From contig UQHR01000018.1 in NCBI GenBank assembly GCA_900540905.1, forward strand, positions 1 to 44,052: a DNA stretch of 44,052 nt, given 5' to 3'. Source of the DNA: an uncultured Collinsella sp. (lineage in GTDB: Bacteria; Actinomycetota; Coriobacteriia; Coriobacteriales; Coriobacteriaceae). Shown here one piece after another: positions 17,220-25,107 of the stretch; position 1 is the first letter of the stretch; the number at the start of each line of letters is the position of its first letter. The notes beneath the pieces were generated by a model. The model did not search any database, was not told the DNA's origin, and saw only the letters and a program-made list of their open reading frames with translations. Position numbers and translations under genes: made by a program.

Positions 17220-17248
17220 ATTATTACCGTCAAAATGGTATCACGCAA
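17220..17248 (-). promoter_or_regulatory. Putative promoter of the riboswitch operon
   Basis: On minus, TTGCGT (17248-17243) and TAATAAT (17226-17220) are spaced 16 bases apart, directly upstream of the aptamer. The match to the sigma-70/SigA consensus is fair. Confidence 0.5.
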
Positions 17249-17325
17249 AAGGGCCCCGCACACAGGCGAAGCCCAAGGTAAAAGCTATTGTTTGCGATAG
17301 GAAAATGCGGTGACGGTCGCAGCCT

Positions 17326-19089
17326 CTAGTGTTTGCCGCCGTGGCTGTTGAGCCAGATATTGCGGCCCAGCATAAGCGCCAGCACCAGCGCGCTCACGTA
17401 GCCCATAAAGCCAATGACCGGGATACCAAACACAACCGGCTCGATGCGTGCGTAGTACACCACCGACGAACCGATAAACAGGCCGGCGATAACGATAGCC
17501 ATCGACATGCGGTCGATAATTCCGCCCAGCTGTCGCAGTGCCTTATCGCTGCTCATGATCTGCGTGTTCACCTTAAGCTGGCCGCGCGTAAGCATGCGCG
17601 AAGCCAGCCCCAGGTACTCAGCCGCCTCGAGTGAGCCCTTCGCCGCGCGATAGCCGCTCGCGGCAAGATCGCGCCCCATGTCGCGCACGCGCGCATAGGT
17701 GCTTTTCTCGTTTTTAATGTGGGTTTGGATGATCTGGATCATGTTGACGTTGGGCATGTACTCGGTCAGCAAACCCTCGAGCGTCACCATGCCGCGCGCG
17801 AACATCGTCACCACGCTCGGCAGCTCAACATCGTTTTTGCGCGCCAGGTTTAACAGCGAGGTCAAAAACTCGCCGATATCAAGATCCTTCAGGTCAAGGC
17901 CCGCAAAGTCAGCCACGATAAAGTCAAGGTCGGACAAAAACGCTGAATGATCGAGCTCGGCCGAATCGCCACGCGTCACGGCGAAGCGCATGAGCGAATC
18001 CTTGAGCTTGGGAACGTCACCCTCGGCCACGGCGAAAATCATGTCCTTTACGATACCGCGATCGTGACTCGACATGCGTCCGACCATGCCCAAGTCAATA
18101 AAGTAAACGATACCGTCCTTGAGAATGATGTTTCCCGCATGCGGGTCGGCATGGAAAAAGCCGTCGTCGAGCACCTGCGTCGAGTAGTCCTCGACGATCG
18201 CGGCACCGATCTTTTCCAAGTCATAGCCCTCGGCCACCAAGCGTTCAGGATCGGCGATCGAAATGCCGTCGACGTAATCCATGACCACCACGTGCTCGGT
18301 GCACAGGTCCAGATAGGATTTAGGGCACGTCACGCCATGAACGCTCTTATGGAACTCGTAGAAGTCGTTGAGGTTTTTGGCCTCGGCCAAAAAGTTGGTC
18401 TCCTCGCGAAACGAGGTCCACAACTCCTCGACTACGCCGTGCAGGTCAACGAATTGATCGGTGTTGACGAACTTGGAAACGATACGCACCACCGAGCGGA
18501 TGATATCGATGTCCTGCGCCATAACCTGCTGCGCACCGGGGCGCTGCACCTTGACGGCCACGTCCTCGTCCGTCACCAGACGAGCGCGGTGCACCTGCGC
18601 GAGCGATGCGCTACCAAGCGGATTGGGGTCGATCGCATCGAACATCTCCCCCAGGCGCAGGCCGTATTCTTCTTCCAGACAACTGAGTACGACCTCGTAC
18701 GGTACGGGCTCCACGTCGGAGCGCAGACGACGCAGCTCGTCGCAAAAGCGTTGCGGCAGAATCTCGGACCGGTTGGCCAGAATCTGCCCCATCTTGACGA
18801 ACATGGGGCCGAGTTCCTCGAGCAGGCGGCGCAAACGAACCGGCGTGAGGTTATCCCACACGCGGTACTTTTTGACCAGGCGAACAATCTGTCCGATGCG
18901 CTCGCGGCGACCCGCCGGCGTGAGCTGGTATTCCTCGTTCGGCGCCATCGCGTCGGGCTCCTCGGGGACCATATCGACAGCGCGCGGCTTCTTGCGAGCG
19001 CCCGAGACGACGGCATCGACCTCATCGACAACCGCCGCCTCGTCACCCAAGGGATCTAGATTGTTGTAATCGGTGGTGGAATCTGCCAT
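17326..19089 (-). CDS. ABC1/AarF/UbiB-family atypical kinase-like membrane protein
   Basis: The 587-residue protein has the UbiB-like kinase fold: LGPMFVKMGQILANRSEILP (the family KxGQ helix), LGSASLAQVHRARL, VAVKVQRPG (ATP-site lysine), MDYVDGIS, FFHADPHAGNI and FIDLGMVG. It ends with two C-terminal membrane helices. UbiB/COQ8 relatives support quinone and isoprenoid lipid homeostasis. Coriobacteria usually make menaquinones, so that role is likely but unproven here. The gene starts 8 bases after the phasin-like gene ends, so the pair is an operon. Confidence 0.88.
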   Translation of the reverse strand: MADSTTDYNNLDPLGDEAAVVDEVDAVVSGARKKPRAVDMVPEEPDAMAPNEEYQLTPAGRRERIGQIVRLVKKYRVWDNLTPVRLRRLLEELGPMFVKMGQILANRSEILPQRFCDELRRLRSDVEPVPYEVVLSCLEEEYGLRLGEMFDAIDPNPLGSASLAQVHRARLVTDEDVAVKVQRPGAQQVMAQDIDIIRSVVRIVSKFVNTDQFVDLHGVVEELWTSFREETNFLAEAKNLNDFYEFHKSVHGVTCPKSYLDLCTEHVVVMDYVDGISIADPERLVAEGYDLEKIGAAIVEDYSTQVLDDGFFHADPHAGNIILKDGIVYFIDLGMVGRMSSHDRGIVKDMIFAVAEGDVPKLKDSLMRFAVTRGDSAELDHSAFLSDLDFIVADFAGLDLKDLDIGEFLTSLLNLARKNDVELPSVVTMFARGMVTLEGLLTEYMPNVNMIQIIQTHIKNEKSTYARVRDMGRDLAASGYRAAKGSLEAAEYLGLASRMLTRGQLKVNTQIMSSDKALRQLGGIIDRMSMAIVIAGLFIGSSVVYYARIEPVVFGIPVIGFMGYVSALVLALMLGRNIWLNSHGGKH

Positions 19090-19097
19090 CTGCGCTG

Positions 19098-19514
19098 CTA
19101 CTCGGCCTCTTCGGTATCCTTCGCATCGTCGGGCTCAACGGACTCGACGGGCACCGAGGTCACGTTGTCCTCGACCGAATCGACGATGTCGCGCACATGG
19201 GCCAGGAAAGCCGTGCGCTCGGGAGCGGTCATGACGCGGACGCGGGCAAGGATAAGCTCGTCAAGCACGCGCTGGGCCGCGGTCTCGCCCTGCATGCCCA
19301 AGCGCTCGGTCAGATCGGAGATGGTACCGCCGGCCTGCTCGAACATGTCGGACACGCTGCGGGCGATATCGGGGGTGGTGGTGTCCTTGCGGACCTGCTC
19401 GCCCTTGGTGTTAAGGTCGTCGAGGACCTTCTTGCCGCCTTCGACAGCAACGGCGGCAGCGCCAAAGCCCACGTTAATGGCGCCGTTAACAAGCTGATCG
19501 AGTTTCATAACCAT
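19098..19514 (-). CDS. Phasin-like small acidic protein
   Basis: This 138-residue protein has an Ala/Gly-rich helical N terminus (MVMKLDQLVNGAINVGFGAA), an amphipathic middle, and an acidic C-terminal tail. It is reminiscent of polyhydroxyalkanoate-granule-associated (phasin) proteins, which often neighbour AarF/UbiB kinases; the assignment is by composition and context only. ATG 19514 is chosen because GGAG (19524-19521) is 6 bases upstream; ATG 19508 would be 12 bases away. It is the first gene of a two-gene operon with the UbiB-like gene. Confidence 0.6.
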   Translation of the reverse strand: MVMKLDQLVNGAINVGFGAAAVAVEGGKKVLDDLNTKGEQVRKDTTTPDIARSVSDMFEQAGGTISDLTERLGMQGETAAQRVLDELILARVRVMTAPERTAFLAHVRDIVDSVEDNVTSVPVESVEPDDAKDTEEAE

Positions 19515-19613
19515 GGTTATCTCCAATCACAAACAACTGCGTTGGCGTTCTTGTACCCAAGATTGAGCGAAAGCGACAAAGCGTTTTAGCGCTATTCGAT
19601 CGACGGGAAATCC

Positions 19614-21137
19614 CTACCTCACGTTGTCATTCATCGCGAAAGAGTTCTTCATGGCGCAGCTCGTGGTGTAAAGCACCTTGCCCAGCAGGGCATCGGTCTC
19701 CACGCGAACACGCTCGGCAAAGGCCTCGTTGGCGCGTGCAAGCTCGGCAGGCACCTCGACCTCGGGCAGAGCGGCTACGGCAGCGTCGACGTCATGGATC
19801 TGCTTGTGGCCCATGCCACCGATCTTCTCCTGATAATCCTCGACCGCGCGGCCGCACTCATGGAAACGGACGTCGGCCAGGGCACCGATCAGGCGGTTGG
19901 CCCAGTAGAAGTTTTCGGACGTCACGCGAGCCTGCGTGTCGGCATAGTACTCGGGCATGGTCTCGACGTTGGCGTACAGCGGAACCAGCGCGTTAAACGA
20001 GTTGGAGCCAAAGGCCATCCACTGCACGGCGCGATAGGCCGGCTGCGCATAGGGGCGCAGCTGCAACACGGCGAGCTGGCTGTTGCGGTTGATGCCGATG
20101 GGGCGATAGGCGCCGCGCGTGGCGGGCGTGCCCTTGCTGCCGTAGCAGTCGTACTCCGTGCCTTGGTAGTGGCTCGAAAGCACGTACTTGATGTCCTCGA
20201 TGGTCACCTTGCGCTCGGGCACGCGGCTCCAGGGGATATCGTCGCTCTCGGGCGTGTAGTCGGCCTCGGGACCATCCCACACGTCGCTGGGGTTGAGGCA
20301 GCGCTGCATGTACCACGCGCGCGGCGTGTTGTAGACATGGTCGCTGTCGCTGTGCGAGCCAAAGGCCTCGCGCGGGTTAAAGACCGTCGCCGGACCGTCG
20401 CCCTCGACGCCCAGCGTCAGGTCCAGATGCCACTCGGCCATCCAGGAGCGCAGGTCGGCCGAGCACATGTGGTCGGTCTGGGCGCCCTCGGCGTCATCCA
20501 GGTCAAAGCTGTCGATACCCAGCTGGTTGGGCATGGTCACATAGGCGTCGTCAGGCACGCGCTTGGCAATCCAGTGGTGGCCGCCGATGGTCTCGAGCCA
20601 CCAGATCTCGTCCACGTCGCTAAAGGCGATACCGTTGTTCTCGTAGGTGCCGTAGCGCTCGAGCAGGTCGCCCAGGATACGGACGCCGTCGCGGGCGGAC
20701 TTGGCGTATGGCAGCACCAGGGTCACCATGTCCTCCTCGCCCAGGCCGCCGGGCTGCGCCGGAACGTAGCCGTCCTCGCCCTCGTTGCCCTTAGCGGGCA
20801 CGTAGTCGACGAGTGGATCGGCACCGCGAACACGCTCGTTGGTGGTAAGCGTCTCGGTTGCGGACATACCCACGTTGAGCTCGTTGAATCCAGCCTCGGC
20901 CCAGATGCCGTGACCGGGGATAACGTCGGGGACGCTCGTGTAGCGCATCGGGTTAACGGGCAGCTCAACGGTCAGATGGCTCAGGACGCTCGTATAAACG
21001 CGCGGTTGCTCATCGGGGTGCACCACGCGCATGCGCTTGGGCTCAAACACCCCGTTGGACGAGTCCTCGTTGCGGGCGACCAGCGTCGACCCGTCATAGC
21101 TCGCGTTCTTACCGACCAAAATCGTTGTGCACGGCAT
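19614..21137 (-). CDS. C69 family dipeptidase
   Basis: This is an N-terminal-nucleophile (Ntn) peptidase of the PepD type, acting on dipeptides with broad specificity. The sequence begins MPCTTILVGKNASYDGS; the Cys at residue 3 is the expected nucleophile and needs removal of the leading residues. Other family blocks are TLVARNEDSSNGVFEPKRM, GIWAEAGFNELNVGMSATET, WWLETIGGHHWIAKRVPDDA and PRAWYMQRCLNPS. At 507 residues it is near the family norm. ATG 21137 is preferred over 21143, since AAGGAGG lies 6 bases before it and would abut the other. No signal peptide is visible, so it is probably cytoplasmic. Confidence 0.92.
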   Translation of the reverse strand: MPCTTILVGKNASYDGSTLVARNEDSSNGVFEPKRMRVVHPDEQPRVYTSVLSHLTVELPVNPMRYTSVPDVIPGHGIWAEAGFNELNVGMSATETLTTNERVRGADPLVDYVPAKGNEGEDGYVPAQPGGLGEEDMVTLVLPYAKSARDGVRILGDLLERYGTYENNGIAFSDVDEIWWLETIGGHHWIAKRVPDDAYVTMPNQLGIDSFDLDDAEGAQTDHMCSADLRSWMAEWHLDLTLGVEGDGPATVFNPREAFGSHSDSDHVYNTPRAWYMQRCLNPSDVWDGPEADYTPESDDIPWSRVPERKVTIEDIKYVLSSHYQGTEYDCYGSKGTPATRGAYRPIGINRNSQLAVLQLRPYAQPAYRAVQWMAFGSNSFNALVPLYANVETMPEYYADTQARVTSENFYWANRLIGALADVRFHECGRAVEDYQEKIGGMGHKQIHDVDAAVAALPEVEVPAELARANEAFAERVRVETDALLGKVLYTTSCAMKNSFAMNDNVR

Positions 21138-21220
21138 GCGCATCCTCCTTGAGCGAAGAAATCAAACGGTAACAGTGTATCGCTTCGACGCAAAAAGGGC
21201 GAAACCACGGCCTCGGCAGC

Positions 21221-21458
21221 CCCCGTGGTCAAAAAATGCCAAATATGAGTACTGTCACCAATTTAGTGGCAGCAAATTTCCCTGTAACGAGTGCCGAAAA
21301 TCCCCATTTGCCCAAAAGCAAGACAACGTTATTCCCCATAAGTTCAATAAAATAGGCTTCCTAACGATAATGGATACCGTTAGGAAGCCAAAAAGACGTA
21401 AGACATATGTGACTATCTTGGCAACAGTACTCATATTTGGCATTGTTTGACCACGTGG
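21221..21458. mobile_element. MITE-like element with about 44-base terminal inverted repeats
   Basis: Bases 21222-21266 and the reverse complement of 21415-21458 match over about 44 positions with only a few mismatches. They include an uninterrupted 19-base match that begins TGCCAAATATGAGTACTG. Inside is a perfect 12-base-pair hairpin (21355-21366 with 21378-21389). The 238-base interior is more AT-rich than its surroundings and has no convincing gene. Size, terminal inverted repeats and lack of coding suggest a non-autonomous element or a decayed repeat. No clear target duplication is visible. Confidence 0.6.
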
Positions 21459-21492
21459 TATATAGCTAACCCCCTCAAACAGCTCAAAACGC

Positions 21493-22347
21493 CTATTTCG
21501 ATGCGCGCTCCGCCGCCTCAATCACGTGTTTGGCGAGAATCGCGGTGGTCACAGCCCCCACGCCGCCCGGCACGGGCGTGATGGCGTTAACGACCGGCTC
21601 CGCAGCATCAAAATCGATGTCCCCGACCAGCTTGCCAGCGGCCTCGTCCCAGTTAATGCCAACATCGATGATCGTCTGGCCCTCGCGAACGGCATCCGCG
21701 CCAATCGTGCTCGCGCGTCCAACGGCCGCAACAACGATATCGGCAGAACGGCACTCGGCAGCAAGATCGCGTGTATGCGTATGGCACGTCGTCACCGTGG
21801 CATTGCGAGCCGTAAGCATGGCGGCAACGGGACGACCAATCACCAGAGACCGACCGACGACCGCAACCTTGGCCCCATCCAGCTCAACACTGTAATGGTC
21901 CAGCAACGCCAACACGGCCTCGGCCGTGCAGGGAGCAAAGCCCTCGCCACGACCCGAAAGCGTGGTAAGCAGCGAGGCCGGCGTCATGGAGTCAACATCC
22001 TTGGCGGGATCGAGCGCCGCGGCAGCCGCATCCTCGTCAAGTCCAGCGGGCAGCGGGCGAAACACTAGGCAGCCATGAACAGCGGGGTTGGCATTGATGT
22101 CCTTAATAGCCGCCAGCAGTTCATCCTGCGAAACATCGGCAGGAAGCAAAACGCGGCGAGCCTCAATGCCAACCTTCTCGCAGCGCTTGAGGGCACCGCG
22201 CTCGTAGGACAGGTCGTCCTCGCGCTCGCCCACGCGAACGATGGCGAGCGTCGGCACAACGCCGCGCTCACGCAAGGCGGCACAGCGAACAGCAAGTTCC
22301 TCGGTCAGCGCGCGAGCAACAGGAGCACCCTTCAGTAGCTCAGCCAT
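21493..22347 (-). CDS. folD: Methylenetetrahydrofolate dehydrogenase (FolD), with altered catalytic lysine position
   Basis: FolD interconverts 5,10-methylene-, 5,10-methenyl- and 10-formyl-tetrahydrofolate. The NAD(P)-binding half is canonical (KVAVVGRSLVIGRPVAAML, CHTHTRDL, IIDVGIN, ITPVPGGVGAVTTAIL). In the substrate half, the usual YVxxK reads Tyr48-Glu-Arg-Gly-Ala52, so the catalytic Lys of the cyclohydrolase reaction is Ala. The later Lys54 and Cys56 are kept. Similar SYERGA variants exist in Firmicutes. Only the dehydrogenase step may remain, with FchA supplying the hydrolase step. ATG 22347 follows GAGGGGAT, and fchA ends 2 bases upstream, so the two are co-transcribed. Confidence 0.9.
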   Translation of the reverse strand: MAELLKGAPVARALTEELAVRCAALRERGVVPTLAIVRVGEREDDLSYERGALKRCEKVGIEARRVLLPADVSQDELLAAIKDINANPAVHGCLVFRPLPAGLDEDAAAAALDPAKDVDSMTPASLLTTLSGRGEGFAPCTAEAVLALLDHYSVELDGAKVAVVGRSLVIGRPVAAMLTARNATVTTCHTHTRDLAAECRSADIVVAAVGRASTIGADAVREGQTIIDVGINWDEAAGKLVGDIDFDAAEPVVNAITPVPGGVGAVTTAILAKHVIEAAERASK

Positions 22348-22349
22348 GG

Positions 22350-22982
22350 CTATCCCCTCTTTCTTGCAGCGTCGGAGGCGCGGCGCGCCAGCGCATCGGC
22401 GCGCGGCAACCATGTGTCGAGCAACTCATCACACGCCGTCTCGAGCTCCTCGGCGCGTGCACGATCCTTCATAGACGTGGTGTTCGCAAAGAGCGTCAAG
22501 CTCGCGCCCTGCATGGCGGCGCGGCAGAATACGGCGCCGCACGCCACATCGGACAGCAGCTGACGCGAACCCTTGTCGGCCATGTCCTCGAGCAGCGCCA
22601 GTGCGCGCCCGCAGGCATCCATAATGCGATACGGCGGCATAGCGGCCACATGCAGCGCATCCTGAATCGCGGTCGCTCGAGCCGGATCGTCACGCGGAAT
22701 ACCGTACGCAGCGGACACCTGGCCGTACGCACGAACGTCCTCGGCGACCAGACCCACAAGCTCCTGCGCCAACTCGTCTGCCTGGGCAAACGCACGCGTC
22801 AGGTCATCCGCACGATCAGCAAGCGCGGGATTGGTCGCACCGTAGCGGGCAACCATTCCGCACAGCGAGGCGCCCAGCGCGCCCACAAAGGCGCTCGCGC
22901 TGCCACCACCGGGAACTGGCTCGCGCGCGGCAAGCGCCTCGGCAAAACCGCGACAGGTTTTATCCATCATCTCTTGGCTCAT
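22350..22982 (-). CDS. fchA: Cyclodeaminase/cyclohydrolase family protein (FchA-like)
   Basis: The 210-residue all-helical protein belongs to the formiminotetrahydrofolate cyclodeaminase family, which includes methenyl-tetrahydrofolate cyclohydrolases (FchA). It has the signature PVPGGGSASAFVGALGASLCGMVA near residues 23-46 and IPRDDPARATAIQDAL. ATG 22982 is chosen with GAAGGTG about 9 bases upstream; the longer frame reaches into a GC palindrome without a ribosome-binding site. No histidine-degradation genes are nearby and folD follows after 2 bases. A methenyl-tetrahydrofolate cyclohydrolase role therefore seems more likely than cyclodeamination. Confidence 0.85.
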   Translation of the reverse strand: MSQEMMDKTCRGFAEALAAREPVPGGGSASAFVGALGASLCGMVARYGATNPALADRADDLTRAFAQADELAQELVGLVAEDVRAYGQVSAAYGIPRDDPARATAIQDALHVAAMPPYRIMDACGRALALLEDMADKGSRQLLSDVACGAVFCRAAMQGASLTLFANTTSMKDRARAEELETACDELLDTWLPRADALARRASDAARKRG

Positions 22983-23361
22983 ACGCACACGCACCTTCAA
23001 GTCATATATATCGGTCGGGCGGCCGACGTCGGCCGACCGCATCGATCACGTAATGGTGCTAAGTCTAGCCCATAAGTACGCGAGCGTCAGCGCACCTGGC
23101 CATCGCGGATTTCTATGGCACACGATAGGCGTCGGCACCGCAAACATGGGACACATGGCCCACCTTTCGAGACTCCCGGGCAGCACAAGCTGGGGCATAT
23201 CTATAAGTAAGGAACCCGTTGGGGAACGGCCGCGCAACGGCCACAAGCGATGAACGGAGGCATAAGTCGCACAGTACACAGAGACATCCGCCGCCAGCGC
23301 AATCAGTACCCCAACAGCATGCGGCGCCGTGATGTCATCAGCAGACAAGGAGGACGCCACC
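22983..23361. other. Gap between divergent fchA and lipoprotein 1
   Basis: Besides the palindrome at 23012-23039, this region holds the 19-mer ATGGGACACATGGCCCACC (23146-23164), also found before lipoprotein 2 (24112-24130), and a GGCCGCGCAACGGCC hairpin near 23229-23243. It should contain promoters for both directions, but I cannot place them reliably. No gene is supported. Confidence 0.5.
23012..23039. promoter_or_regulatory. GC-rich palindrome upstream of fchA
   Basis: GGCCGACGTCGGCC (23021-23034) is a perfect 14-base palindrome, extended by CGGTC (23012-23016) with GACCG (23035-23039). It lies about 30-55 bases before the fchA start and could be an operator or a leader hairpin for the fchA-folD transcript. 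Confidence 0.4.
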
Positions 23362-23961
23362 ATGATGAAAAAGACCCTATCAATCCTTTCCCTTTGCATC
23401 GCCCTCTTTGCCGCGCTCGCCCTTGTGGGCTGCGGCGGGAGCGCATCGGGCGGCGGCAGCGCCCCCAAGAGCGAGAGCAAGGAAAAGGCCCCCGTCGCCA
23501 AGAAGACCGACTACATCTGGTTTAAGGTCGAGATGCCCGAGGGCGTCGGCGTAAGCGACTCTGCCGGCAAGAATGCCGACAGGGTCCAGCTCACCTTCCC
23601 CGAAGACGAGAACGCCTCGGCCGATCGCTTTATCCCCGTTTGGAAAAAAGCGCTGACGGCCGAGGAATCCCACGCCGACCAGGCGGAAAAGAAGGGGGAT
23701 ACGTTCCAGTGGAAGGATGGCGGGTCCGTCGAGTATAACGGCAGGACGTGGCTCGTCGGAACATACGAGGACAACAGCGGCATCTCAACCATGCTTTTTA
23801 CCGATGTTGAGCCGGGAAGCGTCTACGTCCTCATCTCGAACTTCGACCAGCACAAGAAAGAAGCCGAGGCACTCCTCAACTCCATCGAGTTCCCCGATGA
23901 CATGGAAGAGGCAGTTTCCGAGGCACGCGAAGTCGAGATTTCGAGCATCGAGATCAAGTAA
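23362..23961 (+). CDS. Secreted lipoprotein, paralogue 1
   Basis: This 199-residue protein has a lipoprotein signal peptide (MMKKTLSILSLCIALFAALA) and lipobox LVGC, so Cys is lipid-modified and the protein is anchored outside the membrane. A Gly/Ser/Lys linker follows, then a conserved domain (DYIWFKVEMPEGV, RFIPVWKK, VEYNGRTWLVGTY, LLNSIEFPDDM, VEISSIEIK). I recognise no named family. AAGGAGG (23347-23353) is 8 bases before ATG 23362. The downstream gene is a same-length paralogue. A terminator follows at 24031, so each copy is probably its own transcription unit. Confidence 0.85.
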   Translation: MMKKTLSILSLCIALFAALALVGCGGSASGGGSAPKSESKEKAPVAKKTDYIWFKVEMPEGVGVSDSAGKNADRVQLTFPEDENASADRFIPVWKKALTAEESHADQAEKKGDTFQWKDGGSVEYNGRTWLVGTYEDNSGISTMLFTDVEPGSVYVLISNFDQHKKEAEALLNSIEFPDDMEEAVSEAREVEISSIEIK

Positions 23962-24030
23962 CGGGACACCCGCACGCGCCTACGCGCACCCGCGCACATG
24001 CGCCCCATTAAAACAACGGGCGCCCAACCC

Positions 24031-24065
24031 GGGGAGGGCCGACAGCACCAGCCCTCCCCTCTTTT
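24031..24065 (+). terminator. Rho-independent terminator
   Basis: GGGGAGGGC (24031-24039) pairs with GCCCTCCCC (24051-24059), followed by TCTTTT. It ends lipoprotein 1. Confidence 0.88.
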
Positions 24066-24111
24066 GCGCCCGAACATATTGCCACTTAACGGCGCAAATC
24101 CGGCCCTCAGA

Positions 24112-24130
24112 ATGGGACACATGGCCCACC
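24112..24130 (+). promoter_or_regulatory. 19-mer shared by both lipoprotein upstream regions
   Basis: ATGGGACACATGGCCCACC occurs identically at 23146-23164 and 24112-24130, in the same orientation, upstream of each paralogous lipoprotein gene (about 197 and 72 bases before the start codons). Exact conservation where the surrounding DNA has diverged suggests a binding site or a conserved remnant of the duplication. Confidence 0.4.
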
Positions 24131-24202
24131 CTAGCGAGCCGTCCACGCGTACAGTAAAGACAGGTAATCCATGGGCGGTTACAGATCGAGGAGGACACGA
24201 CC

Positions 24203-24802
24203 ATGAAAAAGAAGGCCTTTGCGATTCTCACCCTCTGCATCAGTCTCTTTGCCGCAGTTGCCCTGGTGGGCTGCGGTGGCAGCGGCGACGCTACCGGCAG
24301 CGGCGGAGGCGGTGGCGGTGGAGCGGAAAAGCCAGCCGTGGATATGAGGACTGACTTCATTTGGTTTAAAGTCGAGGTGCCCGAGGGCGTCGAAATCACG
24401 GACGTTGCAGGCGATACCGCCGACAGGGCCCAGTTTAAGTTCACCGAGAGCGAGCATGCCAGTGACCGCTTCATCCCCGTCTTCGATCCTGACAAGAACG
24501 CCGATGAACTGTTCGACTACGAGGCAAAGTGGAAGGCCAACTCCGGATGGACCGAGAACGATCCCGTTAAGTACAACGGCAAGACCTGGCGCAGCGCCTA
24601 CTTTACGCACTCGGGCGGCGTGACGACCGAGTGCTTCACCGACGTTGACGGTGGCAGCGTGTATGTGCGCATCGACAACGTCGAGGAGCACAAGGACGCC
24701 GTCGAGACCATGATGAAGTCTCTGGAATTTGCCGACGACATCGCCGAGGCCAAGACCGAGGCCATGGACGTCAAGCTCGACGATATCGAGATCAAGCGCT
24801 AA
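24203..24802 (+). CDS. Secreted lipoprotein, paralogue 2
   Basis: This 199-residue lipoprotein has signal MKKKAFAILTLCISLFAAVA and lipobox LVGC. A Gly-rich linker follows, then the same domain as paralogue 1 (DFIWFKVEVPEGVEITD, RFIPVFDP, VKYNGKTWRSAYF, GSVYVRIDN, SLEFADDIAEA, LDDIEIKR). GAGGAGGAC lies 8-10 bases before ATG 24203. The two copies are equal in length and order of motifs but clearly diverged, so the duplication is not recent. Function is unknown; a surface ligand-binding role is a guess. Confidence 0.85.
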   Translation: MKKKAFAILTLCISLFAAVALVGCGGSGDATGSGGGGGGGAEKPAVDMRTDFIWFKVEVPEGVEITDVAGDTADRAQFKFTESEHASDRFIPVFDPDKNADELFDYEAKWKANSGWTENDPVKYNGKTWRSAYFTHSGGVTTECFTDVDGGSVYVRIDNVEEHKDAVETMMKSLEFADDIAEAKTEAMDVKLDDIEIKR

Positions 24803-25107
24803 GTAACTGGCGAGCGCAGCGGGAAACACGGGCGCAGTGCTAACAAGCGGCGGTACCCCAGCGCTTCGTACCCAGGGAGGGCCGGTAAACCGACCCTCCC
24901 TTTCTTATGCCGGTAGCCAACGAACGCGAGGATGCCGGACGCCGGAACCGCTCCAAATGTAGCAACAGTACGAAAACGACAAACACCCCAACACGTCCGC
25001 CCGCCGATTTATTGCGCCGCGCAGACAATTAAACCAGCATCTTTAAACATCTGAGCAGTATAGTGACCAAAACTATCGCATAACCGCACTCTACGAATGG
25101 AGAAGTT
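24803..25107. other. Gap upstream of the PI-PLC gene
   Basis: It contains the terminator at 24874-24905, then a GC-rich stretch, then about 80 AT-rich bases (25010-25090) that probably hold the promoter of the PI-PLC gene (TATAGT at about 25059-25064 is a possible -10). No gene is supported. Confidence 0.4.
24874..24905 (+). terminator. Rho-independent terminator
   Basis: AGGGAGGGCCGG (24874-24885) pairs with CCGACCCTCCCT (24890-24901) with one mismatch around loop TAAA, then TTCTT. It ends lipoprotein 2. Confidence 0.85.

Noticed and set aside
21255..21521. 88-residue frame inside the MITE-like element
   Set aside because: It crosses the terminal repeat and the internal hairpin, and has no ribosome-binding site or family.
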